In this document: positions 16,441 to 26,563 of the stretch, piece by piece
How the letters are laid out: each line of letters starts with the position of its first letter
How positions within the stretch are numbered: the first letter of the stretch is position 1
NCBI RefSeq assembly: GCF_052030545.1
Contig: NZ_JBPDIH010000002.1
Coordinates: 592,791-656,790 of the forward strand
Source of the DNA: CANMXU01 sp052030545
GTDB lineage: Bacteria > Pseudomonadota > Gammaproteobacteria > Enterobacterales > Alteromonadaceae
DNA: 64,000 nt
Direction of reading: 5' to 3'
Notes under the pieces: generated by a model
The model's input: the letters and a program-made list of their open reading frames with translations, nothing else
The model's database searches: none
Told to the model about the DNA's origin: nothing
Position numbers and translations under genes: made by a program

Positions 16441-17478
16441 ATGCATAACCTTTCCCAAGTATTACTGCGCAACAGCAATTTGTTAGCAGCAAGCTCGACA
16501 CTAATCATCAACTTACCCGCTGATGAATTTATGCATGACTATTTAAACCTATATCCACAATGCCAGTTAAATTACTTCACCACCAACTTTGAATATTTTC
16601 AGCTCATCGAAAAAAGCAAACCCAAATCAGTAAACAGCTTTTTTGCTGCACAATACCGCAGTGACAAAAAACATGATTTGGCGATCATTGCATTTCCAAA
16701 AAGCAAAGCTGAACTTGCCTTTACATTAGCTATGCTAAACGAGTCGCTAACCGACGATGCAAGGGTATTAATTATTGGTGAGAATAAAAGCGGTATTAAG
16801 TCAGTTGAAAAGTTATCAAAAGACTATCTGCAGTTTTGTTCAAAAGCAGACTCTGCCAGACATTGCTCTTTATACAGTGGCCAATACATTAAGCAAAATA
16901 AAACCTTCGACATTGAGCAATGGTATAAGATTTATCAATTTACCATCGACGGCGTTGCATTAAAGGTAGCGTCACTGCCAGGCGTTTTTAGCCAAAATAA
17001 TTTAGATGTAGGCACACGTGTACTTTTAGAGAATTTACCCACAGATTATGCCGGAAAAGTGCTCGATTTTGGCTGCGGCGCAGGTGTTATAGCGAGCTTT
17101 GTTAGTAAAAAATACCCTACAACTGAATTCACCTTAGTTGACGTTAGCGCACTCGCATTGCATTCAGCACAAAAAACGCTAGCCCTAAACGGTGTAACTA
17201 CAGCCACTTATTTACCGTCAAACAGCTTGAGCGAAGTCAGTGAAAAGTACCAACATATTTTATCAAATCCGCCATTTCATCAAGGCGTAAAAACAAACTA
17301 TTTAGCAACAGAAACTTTTCTGCAAAATATTAAGCGACACCTTTATGCAAAAGGGTCTGTTACCATTGTCGCTAATAGCTTTTTAAAGTACCCACCAATA
17401 ATGGCTCGTGAGATCGCACCAGTAAGCACGGTTGTACAAAAAAATGGCTTTAGTGTTTATCGTTGTACATTAAAATAA
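16441..17478 (+). CDS. rsmC: 16S rRNA m2G1207 methyltransferase RsmC
   Basis: SAM-dependent methyltransferase of 345 residues that modifies G1207 of 16S rRNA in the 30S subunit. It has the two-domain RsmC architecture: a degenerate N-terminal methyltransferase-like half, then a catalytic half with VLDFGCGAGVIASFV (SAM site) and the guanine-N2 methylase motif LSNPPFHQG. The ATG at 16441 is preferred over a TTG at 16417, since homologs begin close to HNLSQVLLRNS. It is divergent from the HCCA-like gene with almost no gap. Confidence 0.9.
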   Translation: MHNLSQVLLRNSNLLAASSTLIINLPADEFMHDYLNLYPQCQLNYFTTNFEYFQLIEKSKPKSVNSFFAAQYRSDKKHDLAIIAFPKSKAELAFTLAMLNESLTDDARVLIIGENKSGIKSVEKLSKDYLQFCSKADSARHCSLYSGQYIKQNKTFDIEQWYKIYQFTIDGVALKVASLPGVFSQNNLDVGTRVLLENLPTDYAGKVLDFGCGAGVIASFVSKKYPTTEFTLVDVSALALHSAQKTLALNGVTTATYLPSNSLSEVSEKYQHILSNPPFHQGVKTNYLATETFLQNIKRHLYAKGSVTIVANSFLKYPPIMAREIAPVSTVVQKNGFSVYRCTLK

Positions 17479-17636
17479 CTTTTGCCTATTTTTATCTGTT
17501 AATAAGTTGCGTTTAAGGCGATTTGTACCCACAATAAAATACTATAGAGTTAAGCTGAATCATTGATTTACTAGCTTTTTGTTATAAGACATCCTCATGT
17601 TGGTATGGCGAACTATAAGGGCTTTGTTACAACTAA

Positions 17637-19256
17637 ATGCAAACCAATACCAAAATACAATCTTTTCATCGATTATTGCTGACAACAATTGTCAGCTTTA
17701 CTTTAGTGGCTGTGATCACCTCACTGACCATTATATCGCTGATCTTCATTAACGAGGAAAAATCTCAGCTACAACGCGTTGCCATTGAGCGTGGTAAAAT
17801 TATTGCGTTAATGAGTATCGAAGACATTAAAAACAATGATTACGATATTCTGGAACAAAAGCTCATTCGTTCAAGTGCATTAACGCAAGTTAATTACATC
17901 CATATTTATCGCTACTCACCTGAGCTAGACAGTATTACCTTCTTTACCAGTTACAACCGCAGTGCAAACCACCCCGCAATTCCCGATAAAATTGCGCAAA
18001 TTGATAATTTAACAACGCCTAATATTTCCGCTGACTACATCGAGTTTATTATTCCAATTAAAGAGAGTAATGAAACCCTTGGTTATGTCTATTTGCAGGT
18101 GAGTTTTGAAAAAATAAACTCATTGTTGAAAAAGTTTGTTGTCACTATTGTACTGATTTCACTGTTAATGGCACTTATTGCGATGGTGATCACTAATCGT
18201 CTTAAAAAACAGTTAGCCGCGCCTATTTTTAAGACCATGGAATTAATTCAAGAGGTTTCTCAAAGCAAAGACTTCAGTTTACGCAGTAAGCACTTACCGC
18301 TACGTGAAGTTGATATATTAGCGCAAAACCTCAATATTTTGCTTGCTCGTGTACAAAAGCACATTGCCAAACAAATGCAAAAACAAGAACAGGTAGAACA
18401 GCAAAATACGGCATTAGAAAATAAAGTTATTACCCGAACCGACGCACTAAAAGAATCCAATCAAGAACTACTGTCCACATTAGAAAAGCTGCATCAATTT
18501 CAAAATCAATTGGTTGAAAGTGAGAAAATGGCATCACTTGGCGATATGGTGGCCGGTGTTGCCCACGAAGTTAATACGCCGATAGGTTTGGGCGTAACCG
18601 CATCAACCTTGTTAGAAGATAACCTTAATGAAATTAAAACGGCGTTTGAAAACAAAACCTTAAAATCAAGCCAACTCAAACGCTTTCTTGATGACGGCCA
18701 AGAAAATGTTGGTATTATTTATCGTAATCTTGAACGCGCCGCGACATTAATTTCAAGCTTTAAAAAAGTGGCTGTTGATCAATCCAGTGAAGATGAGCGT
18801 TCATTTAATGTCAATGAACTACTGCAAGGGGTACTACTCTCTTTAGCACCTAAATTAAATCATCTTCCTTATCAGGTAAACATTGATTGTGCGAAAGATT
18901 TAACGGTAGTTAGTAAACCTGGCCCAATTAATCAGATTATGATCAATCTGATCATGAACTCGGTTATTCACGGCTTTGAAGATCTAGAACAAGGTAACAT
19001 TAATATTGAAGTTACCGACATGGGCAGTCAACTTAACATTGCTTATACCGATGACGGTCGCGGCATAGATTTAGCCCTGCAAAAGAAAGTATTTGATCCC
19101 TTTACCACCACTAAACGTGGTTCAGGTGGTAGCGGCTTGGGCTTACATTTAGTCTATAATTTGGTGACCCAAGCCCTAGGTGGTAGTATTCAATTAGAAA
19201 ACGACATTGCACAAGGCGTGCATTTTGAAATAAGCTTTCCGGTAAAAGAAGCTTAA
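17637..19256 (+). CDS. Membrane sensor histidine kinase
   Basis: Protein of 539 residues. TM1 spans about 14-38, a periplasmic sensor about 39-163 and TM2 about 164-185. HAMP and a coiled coil run to about 285. The dimerisation/phosphoacceptor domain has VAHEVNTP with H310. The ATPase domain has N box NLIMNSVIHGF and G boxes DDGRGID and GSGLGLHL. It carries no receiver or Hpt domain, unlike ArcB, TorS or ArcS. An ArcA-type regulator follows after 95 bp and an Hpt gene is convergent with that, so the three may form a signalling set. The signal is unknown. Confidence 0.88.
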   Translation: MQTNTKIQSFHRLLLTTIVSFTLVAVITSLTIISLIFINEEKSQLQRVAIERGKIIALMSIEDIKNNDYDILEQKLIRSSALTQVNYIHIYRYSPELDSITFFTSYNRSANHPAIPDKIAQIDNLTTPNISADYIEFIIPIKESNETLGYVYLQVSFEKINSLLKKFVVTIVLISLLMALIAMVITNRLKKQLAAPIFKTMELIQEVSQSKDFSLRSKHLPLREVDILAQNLNILLARVQKHIAKQMQKQEQVEQQNTALENKVITRTDALKESNQELLSTLEKLHQFQNQLVESEKMASLGDMVAGVAHEVNTPIGLGVTASTLLEDNLNEIKTAFENKTLKSSQLKRFLDDGQENVGIIYRNLERAATLISSFKKVAVDQSSEDERSFNVNELLQGVLLSLAPKLNHLPYQVNIDCAKDLTVVSKPGPINQIMINLIMNSVIHGFEDLEQGNINIEVTDMGSQLNIAYTDDGRGIDLALQKKVFDPFTTTKRGSGGSGLGLHLVYNLVTQALGGSIQLENDIAQGVHFEISFPVKEA

Positions 19257-19351
19257 TTTAATAACAGGCTTTTATGCCGTTATTGAAAAACATTGCTAAA
19301 ATAACAAATAGATAATAGCGCAAGATTAATTAACCTGTGGACAAAATGAAC

Positions 19352-20053
19352 ATGCAAAAGCCTCATATTCTCATTGTAGAAGATGAAGAAGTTACTCGAT
19401 TTAATTTACGCAGCCTATTCGAGGCAGAAGGGTATCAAGTGTCTGAAGCATTTGACGGTGCCTCTATGGATGAAGCTATGCAAAAGCAAACCGTCAACTT
19501 AGTGGTAATGGACATTAATCTACCCGGCAAAAATGGTTTATTATTAGGTCGTGAATTAACGCAAAATAGAGAGCTAGGTTTAATTTTCTTAACGGGTAGA
19601 GATAGTGATATTGATAAAGTTTTAGGCCTTGAGATTGGTGCCGATGACTACCTAACCAAGCCTTTTAATCCACGCGAATTAACGATTCGTGCCAGAAACA
19701 TATTAACCCGTTTGTCGCAAGTAAAAACAGACAGTAGCGACGCCATTATTAAGTTTAATCAGTGGACCTTAGACGGTAACTCAAGACAATTAACGTCGCC
19801 AAGTGGCGAAATTATCCCGATCCCTCGTGGTGAATATCGCGCTTTAAAATTAATGTTAGAGAACATAGGGCAAATTGTTTCGCGTCAGCAATTAATTAAA
19901 GAAATGACCGGGCGAGAGTTACGTTCAAATGATCGGACAGTGGATGTAACCATCAGACGTTTGCGTAAGCATTTTGAATCTGACACAAACACGCCAGAAC
20001 TCATTAATACAATTCATGGTGAAGGCTATCGTTTTGTCGGTACCATTGAATAG
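19352..20053 (+). CDS. arcA: Response regulator ArcA
   Basis: OmpR-class response regulator of 233 residues, the global redox regulator of respiratory genes in gammaproteobacteria. The receiver starts MQKPHILIVEDEE and carries D54 in MDINLPGKNGLLL. The linker-proximal block ADDYLTKPFNPRELTIRAR and the DNA-binding end GRELRSNDRTVDVTIRRLRK are close to E. coli ArcA, as is the ending IHGEGYRF. The frame opens at a GTG at 19337, but the start that aligns with E. coli ArcA is the ATG at 19352. Being next to a non-hybrid kinase and an Hpt gene is unusual for arcA. Confidence 0.88.
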   Translation: MQKPHILIVEDEEVTRFNLRSLFEAEGYQVSEAFDGASMDEAMQKQTVNLVVMDINLPGKNGLLLGRELTQNRELGLIFLTGRDSDIDKVLGLEIGADDYLTKPFNPRELTIRARNILTRLSQVKTDSSDAIIKFNQWTLDGNSRQLTSPSGEIIPIPRGEYRALKLMLENIGQIVSRQQLIKEMTGRELRSNDRTVDVTIRRLRKHFESDTNTPELINTIHGEGYRFVGTIE

Positions 20054-20055
20054 CG

Positions 20056-20409
20056 TTAACAAGACTCAAGCCACTGGCTAAAAGCGAGCTCGGTTCTTTT
20101 ATTAATCTCTTTTAATAATTCAATTTGCTCGCGCTTGACAGTGGCGCTGCCATTAGACTTTTCCATCGCAATCAATTTTTCTCTTACTAACAAAAAGCCC
20201 GTACTGCTTGCTGCGCCCTTCATTTTGTGACAACTTTCTTGCCATTGCTCACTTGAGTCTTCTATTAAAGACTGTGATATCGCCTGAATGTATTTTGGTG
20301 CCTGCTGAGTATATAGGGCAAACATTTTTCTTAGCATCTCTTTGCCTAAGTTATCTAAATAGCCGTTAAGCAGTTCAAAATCTAAGGCATTGTTATCGTT
20401 CATGCTCAT
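20056..20409 (-). CDS. Hpt domain phosphotransfer protein
   Basis: Small cytoplasmic four-helix-bundle protein of 117 residues with the phosphotransfer site H61 in SCHKMKGAASSTGF. It resembles the stand-alone HptA that feeds ArcA in Shewanella. It is convergent with arcA and the stop codons are 2 bp apart, so the transcripts probably overlap. An alternative ATG is two codons in (20403). The phospho-donor would need a receiver domain, which the neighbouring kinase lacks. Confidence 0.85.
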   Translation of the reverse strand: MSMNDNNALDFELLNGYLDNLGKEMLRKMFALYTQQAPKYIQAISQSLIEDSSEQWQESCHKMKGAASSTGFLLVREKLIAMEKSNGSATVKREQIELLKEINKRTELAFSQWLESC

Positions 20410-20688
20410 TTCTCAACAAATTAATAATGAGCTAAGTGTAACAACTTCATAAAAAATAACTGCAAAATTTATATATATTTACATAGAAAAAGCTCACACC
20501 TTTGCTGCAAGACAAGTCCCTACTTATTTTATGGCTTTTAGTCAAAATTACCGGCCGTTTAAGAAAGTAAAAAAAATAGTAATAGTTTTGGTCAAAATTA
20601 AGATAGAATATGCGGCCTTGAAATTATGTAAACAGTGCCAATATATAAGGTTCACTGTAGTAAATGCATGCAAAATTGCGGAGAAGTA

Positions 20689-21615
20689 ATGCCAACATCA
20701 ATGCCTGATATAGCCAACCATACCACAGCGCAAACTGAAGGTACGCTTGATTGGGTGGGTATGAGTAATATAGAAATGCCCGTTATGGTCGCTTCAAAGG
20801 ATGAAACTGATCGCTTAGTCTCAGCTCACGTTGACGCATTTGTTAATTTAAATGACCCAACGGCTAAAGGCATTCATATGTCGCGGTTGTATTTATTACT
20901 TGATGAATTATCAGGTAGCGGTACGTTAAATTATCAATCGTTAGTTACCTTATTAGATAACTTTATCACTAGTCATCAAGATTTAAGTGACAATGCTAAA
21001 GTGCAATTCAGATTTGATTATCATTTAAGAAGAAAATCGCTGATCAGTGGTAAAGAAGGCTGGAGAGCTTACCCTGTCGTATTAACAGGTCGTTTAAATA
21101 AAGGGCAACTAACCATTGAACTTTCTATCGACGTTCGCTACTCATCAACATGTCCATGTTCAGCTGCACTAGCCCGTCAGCTAATTCAACAGTCATTTCG
21201 TGAAAAGTTTGCCCAAGACGAAACGGCAAACTTAGATTCGATTCATGAATGGTTAGGCACTACTGAAGGTATTGTCGCTACACCTCATAGCCAACGCTCG
21301 GTCGCTGAAGTTAAAGTTAAATTAAGTCAAAGCACAGAACAGTTTCCGATCACGGATATTGTAGACCTAATTGAAAACGCACTACAAACACCAGTGCAGG
21401 CAGCAGTTAAGCGCGAAGACGAGCAAGAGTTTGCGCGATTAAACGGCCAAAATTTAATGTTTTGTGAAGATGCCGCTAGACGCTTGCAACATGCTATGAA
21501 TCTCGGTGAAAACTACGATGATTTCTGGCTACGTATCAACCACCTTGAATCATTACATGCACATGACGCCGTCAGTGTAGCGACAAAAGGAATCGCTGGT
21601 GGTTATCAGCCTTAA
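20689..21615 (+). CDS. folE2: GTP cyclohydrolase FolE2 (type IB)
   Basis: Converts GTP to 7,8-dihydroneopterin triphosphate, the first step of folate and queuosine-type pterin synthesis. The 308-residue product has the FolE2 signature with the catalytic cysteine region YSSTCPCSAALARQL, and ends with HLESLHAHDAVSVA. The frame extends to 20635, but a GGAG site at 20680 supports the ATG at 20689. FolE2 does not depend on zinc and is often Zur-controlled. I found no Zur-like site upstream here, so it may be the housekeeping enzyme. It is a single gene with its own terminator. Confidence 0.9.
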   Translation: MPTSMPDIANHTTAQTEGTLDWVGMSNIEMPVMVASKDETDRLVSAHVDAFVNLNDPTAKGIHMSRLYLLLDELSGSGTLNYQSLVTLLDNFITSHQDLSDNAKVQFRFDYHLRRKSLISGKEGWRAYPVVLTGRLNKGQLTIELSIDVRYSSTCPCSAALARQLIQQSFREKFAQDETANLDSIHEWLGTTEGIVATPHSQRSVAEVKVKLSQSTEQFPITDIVDLIENALQTPVQAAVKREDEQEFARLNGQNLMFCEDAARRLQHAMNLGENYDDFWLRINHLESLHAHDAVSVATKGIAGGYQP

Positions 21616-21639
21616 CTAAGGCAAATTGTTTTCTCTAAA

Positions 21640-21665
21640 AAACGCTCTTTAAGAGCGTTTTTTTA
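21640..21665 (+). terminator. Terminator of folE2
   Basis: AAACGCTCTT / AAGAGCGTTT hairpin followed by a run of T. Confidence 0.85.
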
Positions 21666-22070
21666 TGCGTGTAAATCACCAATAATGAATAAAAAGTGAA
21701 TAGAAATCATTAACAAACACTCGCACACAAAATAACCAATAAAAATGTAGTAAAATTACACTTCTGAAGGTATATACAACATAATGCAATAGCTTTTATC
21801 AAATTATTGAAATTACTCGATAAAAGCAATCTTAAATCTGCCTTTAACGTGCACGTTAATCACTGTTTTTATTGCATATTCTTTTTTATGTAACTATATG
21901 TAAGTTAGTTACGAGCAAAAACTCTATTTTTATTGACCTTTTCTAGATAAGTGTTTAATGTAGTGGGTTCACTTGGGTGCTATTCAGTATATTTATGCAT
22001 TTTTTGCATAACTTTATTCTTTTTCAATATGCTCTGATACCAAGTCGTTATTATTATTAGGAGAGAAAAC
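21666..22070 (+). promoter_or_regulatory. Long gltB leader with three inverted repeats
   Basis: About 400 bp without a gene. It holds a perfect 16-bp palindrome TTAACGTGCACGTTAA at 21844-21859, GTAACTA and TAGTTAC 9 bp apart at 21890-21912, and TTATGCA and TGCATAA around five T at 21993-22011. These are candidate operator or attenuator elements for gltBD. A strong ribosome site, AGGAGAG, precedes gltB. No sigma-54 or NtrC-type word was seen. Confidence 0.5.
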
Positions 22071-25000
22071 ATGCAGCTTTACGATCCCAACTTTCAAAAA
22101 GACAATTGTGGATTTGGTTTAATCGCTCATCAAGAAGGTGAAACGAGCCATAAGCTGATCAAAACAGCTATTGCAGCACTTGATCGTATGCAACATCGTG
22201 GCGGGATTGCTGCTGATGGTAAAACAGGTGATGGCTGTGGATTACTTTTACAGAAACCTGATAGCTTCTTCCGCGCAATTGCTGAAGAAAATAATTGGCA
22301 ACTTGGCCGAAAATATGCCGTTGGCATGGTGTTTTTAAACACAGACCCTGTTGAAGCAGCGCTTTCTAAAAAGATTTTAGAAGAAGAGCTAACACGTGAA
22401 ACCCTAACGGTAGTTGGCTGGCGTGTAGTGCCAACTAACGTTGCTATTTTGGGTGAAATTGCCGCGAGCAATTTACCAACTATTGAACAAATTTTTGTTG
22501 ATGCTCCTGCAGGTTGGCGTAATCGCGACCTTGAGCGTCGCTTATATATGGCACGTCGCCGTGCCGAAAAGCGCATCACTGATGAAAAGTTTTATATTGC
22601 AAGTTTATCGTGTTTGGTAACCATCTACAAAGGCTTAATGATGCCAGTAGATTTACCTAACTTCTATTTAGACTTAGCTGATATTCGTATGCAAAGTGCG
22701 ATTTGTGTTTTCCATCAACGCTTTTCAACCAATACCTCGCCGCAATGGCATTTAGCGCAGCCGTTCCGTTATTTAGCGCACAATGGTGAAATTAATACCA
22801 TTAAAGGTAACCGTCAGTGGTCACGTGCGCGTACTACGCGTTTCCAATCACCTTTATTACCAGACTTATTAGACGCTGCACCTTTTGTTAATGAAAGTGG
22901 TTCAGACTCATCATCATTAGATAACATGCTTGAGCTATTTTTAGCTGGCGGTATGGATTTATACCGTGCGATGCGTTTATTAATGCCACCAGCATGGCAG
23001 AACAGTCCGTTAATGGATGATGATTTAAAAGCATTCTATGAATTCAACTCAATGCACATGGAACCATGGGACGGCCCTGCCGGCGTGGTAATGACCAATG
23101 GTCGTCATGTGGCTTGTAACCTTGACCGCAATGGCTTACGTCCTGCACGTTATGTCATTACCCGTAATGGCTTCATTACCTTAGCTTCAGAAGTTGGTAT
23201 TTGGGATTACGGCGAAGATGAAGTGGTTGAAAAAGGCCGTGTTGGTCCAGGTGAAATGCTAGCCATTGATACCTACACCGGTAAAATCTTTAGCTCAAAT
23301 GATATTGATAACGACTTAAAAGTGCGTCATCCGTACCGCGAATGGTTAGATAAAAACATTCGCCGTTTAGTACCGTTCCATAAACTTGATGCTGAGTTAA
23401 TTGGTCAACGAGTCTTTAACGATGCTGAGTTATTGCAATACCACAAAATGTTTAATTACAGCTATGAAGAAATTCAGCAAGTGATCAAAACATTGGCGGA
23501 AAATGGTCAAGAAGCAACAGGCTCTATGGGTGACGATACTCCAATGGCGGTACTTTCTAGCCAACCAAGAACGCTATTTGACTACTTTCGTCAGCAATTT
23601 GCCCAAGTCACTAACCCACCGATTGATCCATTGCGTGAGCGTTATGTGATGTCTTTAGGCACCTGTATTGGCCGTGAGCACAACGTATTCAATGAAACCA
23701 CTGGCCACGCTGACCGTATCTTATTTGAAACGCCAGTACTTATGTACACCGGATTAAAGCAGTTACGAGAATTAGATCCTAAGCATTACCGCAGTGATAC
23801 CTTAACGCTGAACTACGATCCTGAAGAAGGCTTAGAAGCGGCAATTAAACGCTTAGCCGATGAAGCGGTTGATTTAGTTAAAAATCAAAATACCGTTATT
23901 TTGGTTTTATCAGATCGTCAAATCCACAAAGGTTTGTTACCGATTCCAGCAGCGATGGCGGTTGGTGCAGTACAAAAACGTTTAGTGGATGAAAACCTTC
24001 GTTGCGATTCAAACATTATTGTTGAAACAGCAGCTGCCCGTGATTCACATCACTTTGCTGTGTTACTAGGTTTAGGTGCAACCGCGGTTTATCCTTACCT
24101 TGCGTTTGAAACCATTGAGCAAATGGTAGAGAAAGGTCAAATTGACTCGACTGCACGTGAAGCGGTGATGGCTTACCGCGACGGTATCAACAAAGGTTTA
24201 TTAAAAATCTTATCTAAGATGGGTATTTCAACCATCGCCAGTTACCGCTGTGCCGGTTTGTTTGAAGTTATCGGCTTAAACAGTAATATCATGAAACTGT
24301 GTTTCCCTGATTTACCTAGCCGTATTCAAGGCGCTGATTTTGCTGATATCGAACAAGACAATATTAACCTTGCTCGCAAAGCTTTCTTACCGCATCAAAA
24401 ACTTAACCACGGTGGTTTACTGAAATACGTTCACGGTGGCGAGTATCATGCCTTTAACCCAGATGTGGTTAACTATGTGCAAGACGCTGTTAAAAATGGC
24501 GAATACTCAAGCTACAAAAAGTTTGCTGATGAAGTAAACAATCGTCCTGTGGCGATGTTACGTGATTTATTAGCCCTTAAAGAAGATACTGACTCAATTG
24601 CTTTAGACCAAGTTGAACCTGATACAGAGCTTTACAAACGCTTTGACAGTGCCGCGATGTCAATTGGTGCCTTAAGCCCAGAAGCACATGAAGCCTTAGC
24701 CATTGCCATGAACCGTTTAGGCGGCTACTCAAATTCAGGTGAAGGTGGTGAAGACGAGCGCCGTTTTGGTACCGTGAAAAATTCACGCATTAAACAAATC
24801 GCTTCAGGTCGCTTTGGTGTTACGCCGCATTACCTAGTCAATGCTGACGTTCTACAAATTAAAGTCGCACAAGGCGCTAAGCCGGGTGAAGGTGGTCAAT
24901 TACCGGGTGATAAAGTATCGCCATTAATTGCTAAACTTCGTTATTCGGTGCCGGGTGTAACCTTAATTTCACCACCGCCGCATCACGATATTTATTCAAT

Positions 25001-26531
25001 TGAAGATTTAGCTCAGCTCATTTTCGATTTAAAACAAGTTAACCCAAATGCCGTAGTTTCAGTGAAACTGGTATCAGGCCCTGGCGTTGGTACTATCGCC
25101 TCAGGTGTGGCAAAAGCTTACGCTGACTTTATTACCATTTCAGGTTACGATGGCGGTACTGCTGCAAGTCCGTTAACTTCAGTGAAATACGCCGGTTGTC
25201 CTTGGGAGCTTGGCTTAGCTGAAGCGCACCAATCACTCGTTTCAAACGGTTTACGTCATAAAGTACGTTTACAAGTAGATGGCGGCTTAAAAACAGGTTT
25301 AGACATTGTTAAAGCGGCAATTTTAGGCGCTGAAAGCTTCGGTTTTGGCACTGTGCCTATGGTGGCATTAGGTTGTAAATTCCTACGTATTTGTCACTTA
25401 AATAACTGTGCGACAGGTGTTGCAACACAAGACGATGTGTTACGTGAACAATTCTTTAAAGGCTTGCCAGATCAAGTGATGAACTACTTTAAGTTTGTTG
25501 CCCATGATGTACGTGAAATTTTAGCCCAGTTAGGTGTCGAGTCTTTAGAAGCCGTTATTGGCCGTACTGATTTATTAGTACCGCTTAAAGGCATTACCGC
25601 CAAACAACAAAAATTAGATTTATCGCCAATTATCGCGCCAGTGGTTGCTGGTGATAATACCGCACTATTCAAAACCGAAGAAAACACCGCTTTTGATGAA
25701 GGTAAACTAAACCAAGATATGTTAGCAGCTGCAACGGAAGCAGTGGCGCATAGCACAGGTGGCGAGTACCGCTTTAGCATTCAAAATACTGACCGTTCAG
25801 TAGGTGCTGCACTTTCGGGTGAAATTGCTCGTCAACACGGCGACCAAGGCATGGCGAGTACGCCAATTAAGGTACACCTGTCAGGTACTGCCGGACAAAG
25901 TTTTGGTGTCTGGAACGCAGGCGGTTTAGAAATGACCTTAACTGGCGATGCCAACGATTATGTCGGTAAAGGCATGGCTGGCGGTAAGCTAACCATTAAG
26001 CCACCAAAAGGTGTTGATTACTCAAGCCATGAAACCATGATCATGGGTAATACCTGTTTATACGGTGCCACTGGCGGTAAGTTATACGGCTGTGGCCGCG
26101 CCGGTGAACGTTTTGCGGTTCGTAACTCAGGTTGTCATGCGGTTATTGAAGGTACAGGCGACCACGCTTGTGAATACATGACAGGTGGTATCGTGACTAT
26201 CTTAGGTCAAGTGGGTGTTAACTTCGGCGCAGGTATGACTGGTGGTTTTGCTTACGTATTAGATGAAGCAGACGACTTAGATGTACGTTTAAATAAAGAA
26301 TCAATTGAAATTTTACCAATTGAAGACTTAGTGATTCACCAAGAACACTTACGTGGCATTATCAATCATCATTTTGAAGAAACCGATAGCTGCCGCGCAC
26401 AAGAAATTTTAAATAACTTTGATCACTATGCACCGTTATTCAAATTAGTTAAGCCAAAAGCAACTGATGTGAAAACGCTATTAGGGCATCGTAGTCGTTC
26501 AACTGCAGAACTTCGCGTTCAAGCGCAATAA
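22071..26531 (+). CDS. gltB: Glutamate synthase (NADPH) large subunit
   Basis: GOGAT alpha subunit of 1486 residues. It transfers glutamine amide nitrogen to 2-oxoglutarate. After a 12-residue propeptide the class II glutaminase nucleophile is C13 in NCGFGLIAHQEG. The central domain and the FMN-binding synthase domain follow (GYDGGTAASPLTSVKYAG). The 3Fe-4S cysteines are C1102, C1108 and C1113. A C-terminal beta-helix has repeated GxxGG motifs (GGLEMTLTGDANDYVGKGMA). Its length equals the E. coli enzyme. It forms an operon with gltD (33 bp gap). Confidence 0.98.
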   Translation: MQLYDPNFQKDNCGFGLIAHQEGETSHKLIKTAIAALDRMQHRGGIAADGKTGDGCGLLLQKPDSFFRAIAEENNWQLGRKYAVGMVFLNTDPVEAALSKKILEEELTRETLTVVGWRVVPTNVAILGEIAASNLPTIEQIFVDAPAGWRNRDLERRLYMARRRAEKRITDEKFYIASLSCLVTIYKGLMMPVDLPNFYLDLADIRMQSAICVFHQRFSTNTSPQWHLAQPFRYLAHNGEINTIKGNRQWSRARTTRFQSPLLPDLLDAAPFVNESGSDSSSLDNMLELFLAGGMDLYRAMRLLMPPAWQNSPLMDDDLKAFYEFNSMHMEPWDGPAGVVMTNGRHVACNLDRNGLRPARYVITRNGFITLASEVGIWDYGEDEVVEKGRVGPGEMLAIDTYTGKIFSSNDIDNDLKVRHPYREWLDKNIRRLVPFHKLDAELIGQRVFNDAELLQYHKMFNYSYEEIQQVIKTLAENGQEATGSMGDDTPMAVLSSQPRTLFDYFRQQFAQVTNPPIDPLRERYVMSLGTCIGREHNVFNETTGHADRILFETPVLMYTGLKQLRELDPKHYRSDTLTLNYDPEEGLEAAIKRLADEAVDLVKNQNTVILVLSDRQIHKGLLPIPAAMAVGAVQKRLVDENLRCDSNIIVETAAARDSHHFAVLLGLGATAVYPYLAFETIEQMVEKGQIDSTAREAVMAYRDGINKGLLKILSKMGISTIASYRCAGLFEVIGLNSNIMKLCFPDLPSRIQGADFADIEQDNINLARKAFLPHQKLNHGGLLKYVHGGEYHAFNPDVVNYVQDAVKNGEYSSYKKFADEVNNRPVAMLRDLLALKEDTDSIALDQVEPDTELYKRFDSAAMSIGALSPEAHEALAIAMNRLGGYSNSGEGGEDERRFGTVKNSRIKQIASGRFGVTPHYLVNADVLQIKVAQGAKPGEGGQLPGDKVSPLIAKLRYSVPGVTLISPPPHHDIYSIEDLAQLIFDLKQVNPNAVVSVKLVSGPGVGTIASGVAKAYADFITISGYDGGTAASPLTSVKYAGCPWELGLAEAHQSLVSNGLRHKVRLQVDGGLKTGLDIVKAAILGAESFGFGTVPMVALGCKFLRICHLNNCATGVATQDDVLREQFFKGLPDQVMNYFKFVAHDVREILAQLGVESLEAVIGRTDLLVPLKGITAKQQKLDLSPIIAPVVAGDNTALFKTEENTAFDEGKLNQDMLAAATEAVAHSTGGEYRFSIQNTDRSVGAALSGEIARQHGDQGMASTPIKVHLSGTAGQSFGVWNAGGLEMTLTGDANDYVGKGMAGGKLTIKPPKGVDYSSHETMIMGNTCLYGATGGKLYGCGRAGERFAVRNSGCHAVIEGTGDHACEYMTGGIVTILGQVGVNFGAGMTGGFAYVLDEADDLDVRLNKESIEILPIEDLVIHQEHLRGIINHHFEETDSCRAQEILNNFDHYAPLFKLVKPKATDVKTLLGHRSRSTAELRVQAQ

Positions 26532-26563
26532 TTTTCACGAACGCGAATTGAGGAAGAAACAGT

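Noticed and set aside
20410..20688. Zur site before folE2
   Set aside because: FolE2 is often zinc-regulated, so I looked for TGTTATAnTATAACA-like words. None was found in this stretch.
22130..22579. 149-codon open frame on the minus strand inside gltB
   Set aside because: It is fully antisense to the conserved glutaminase domain of GltB, has a Ser/Arg-rich composition typical of a shadow frame and no ribosome site.
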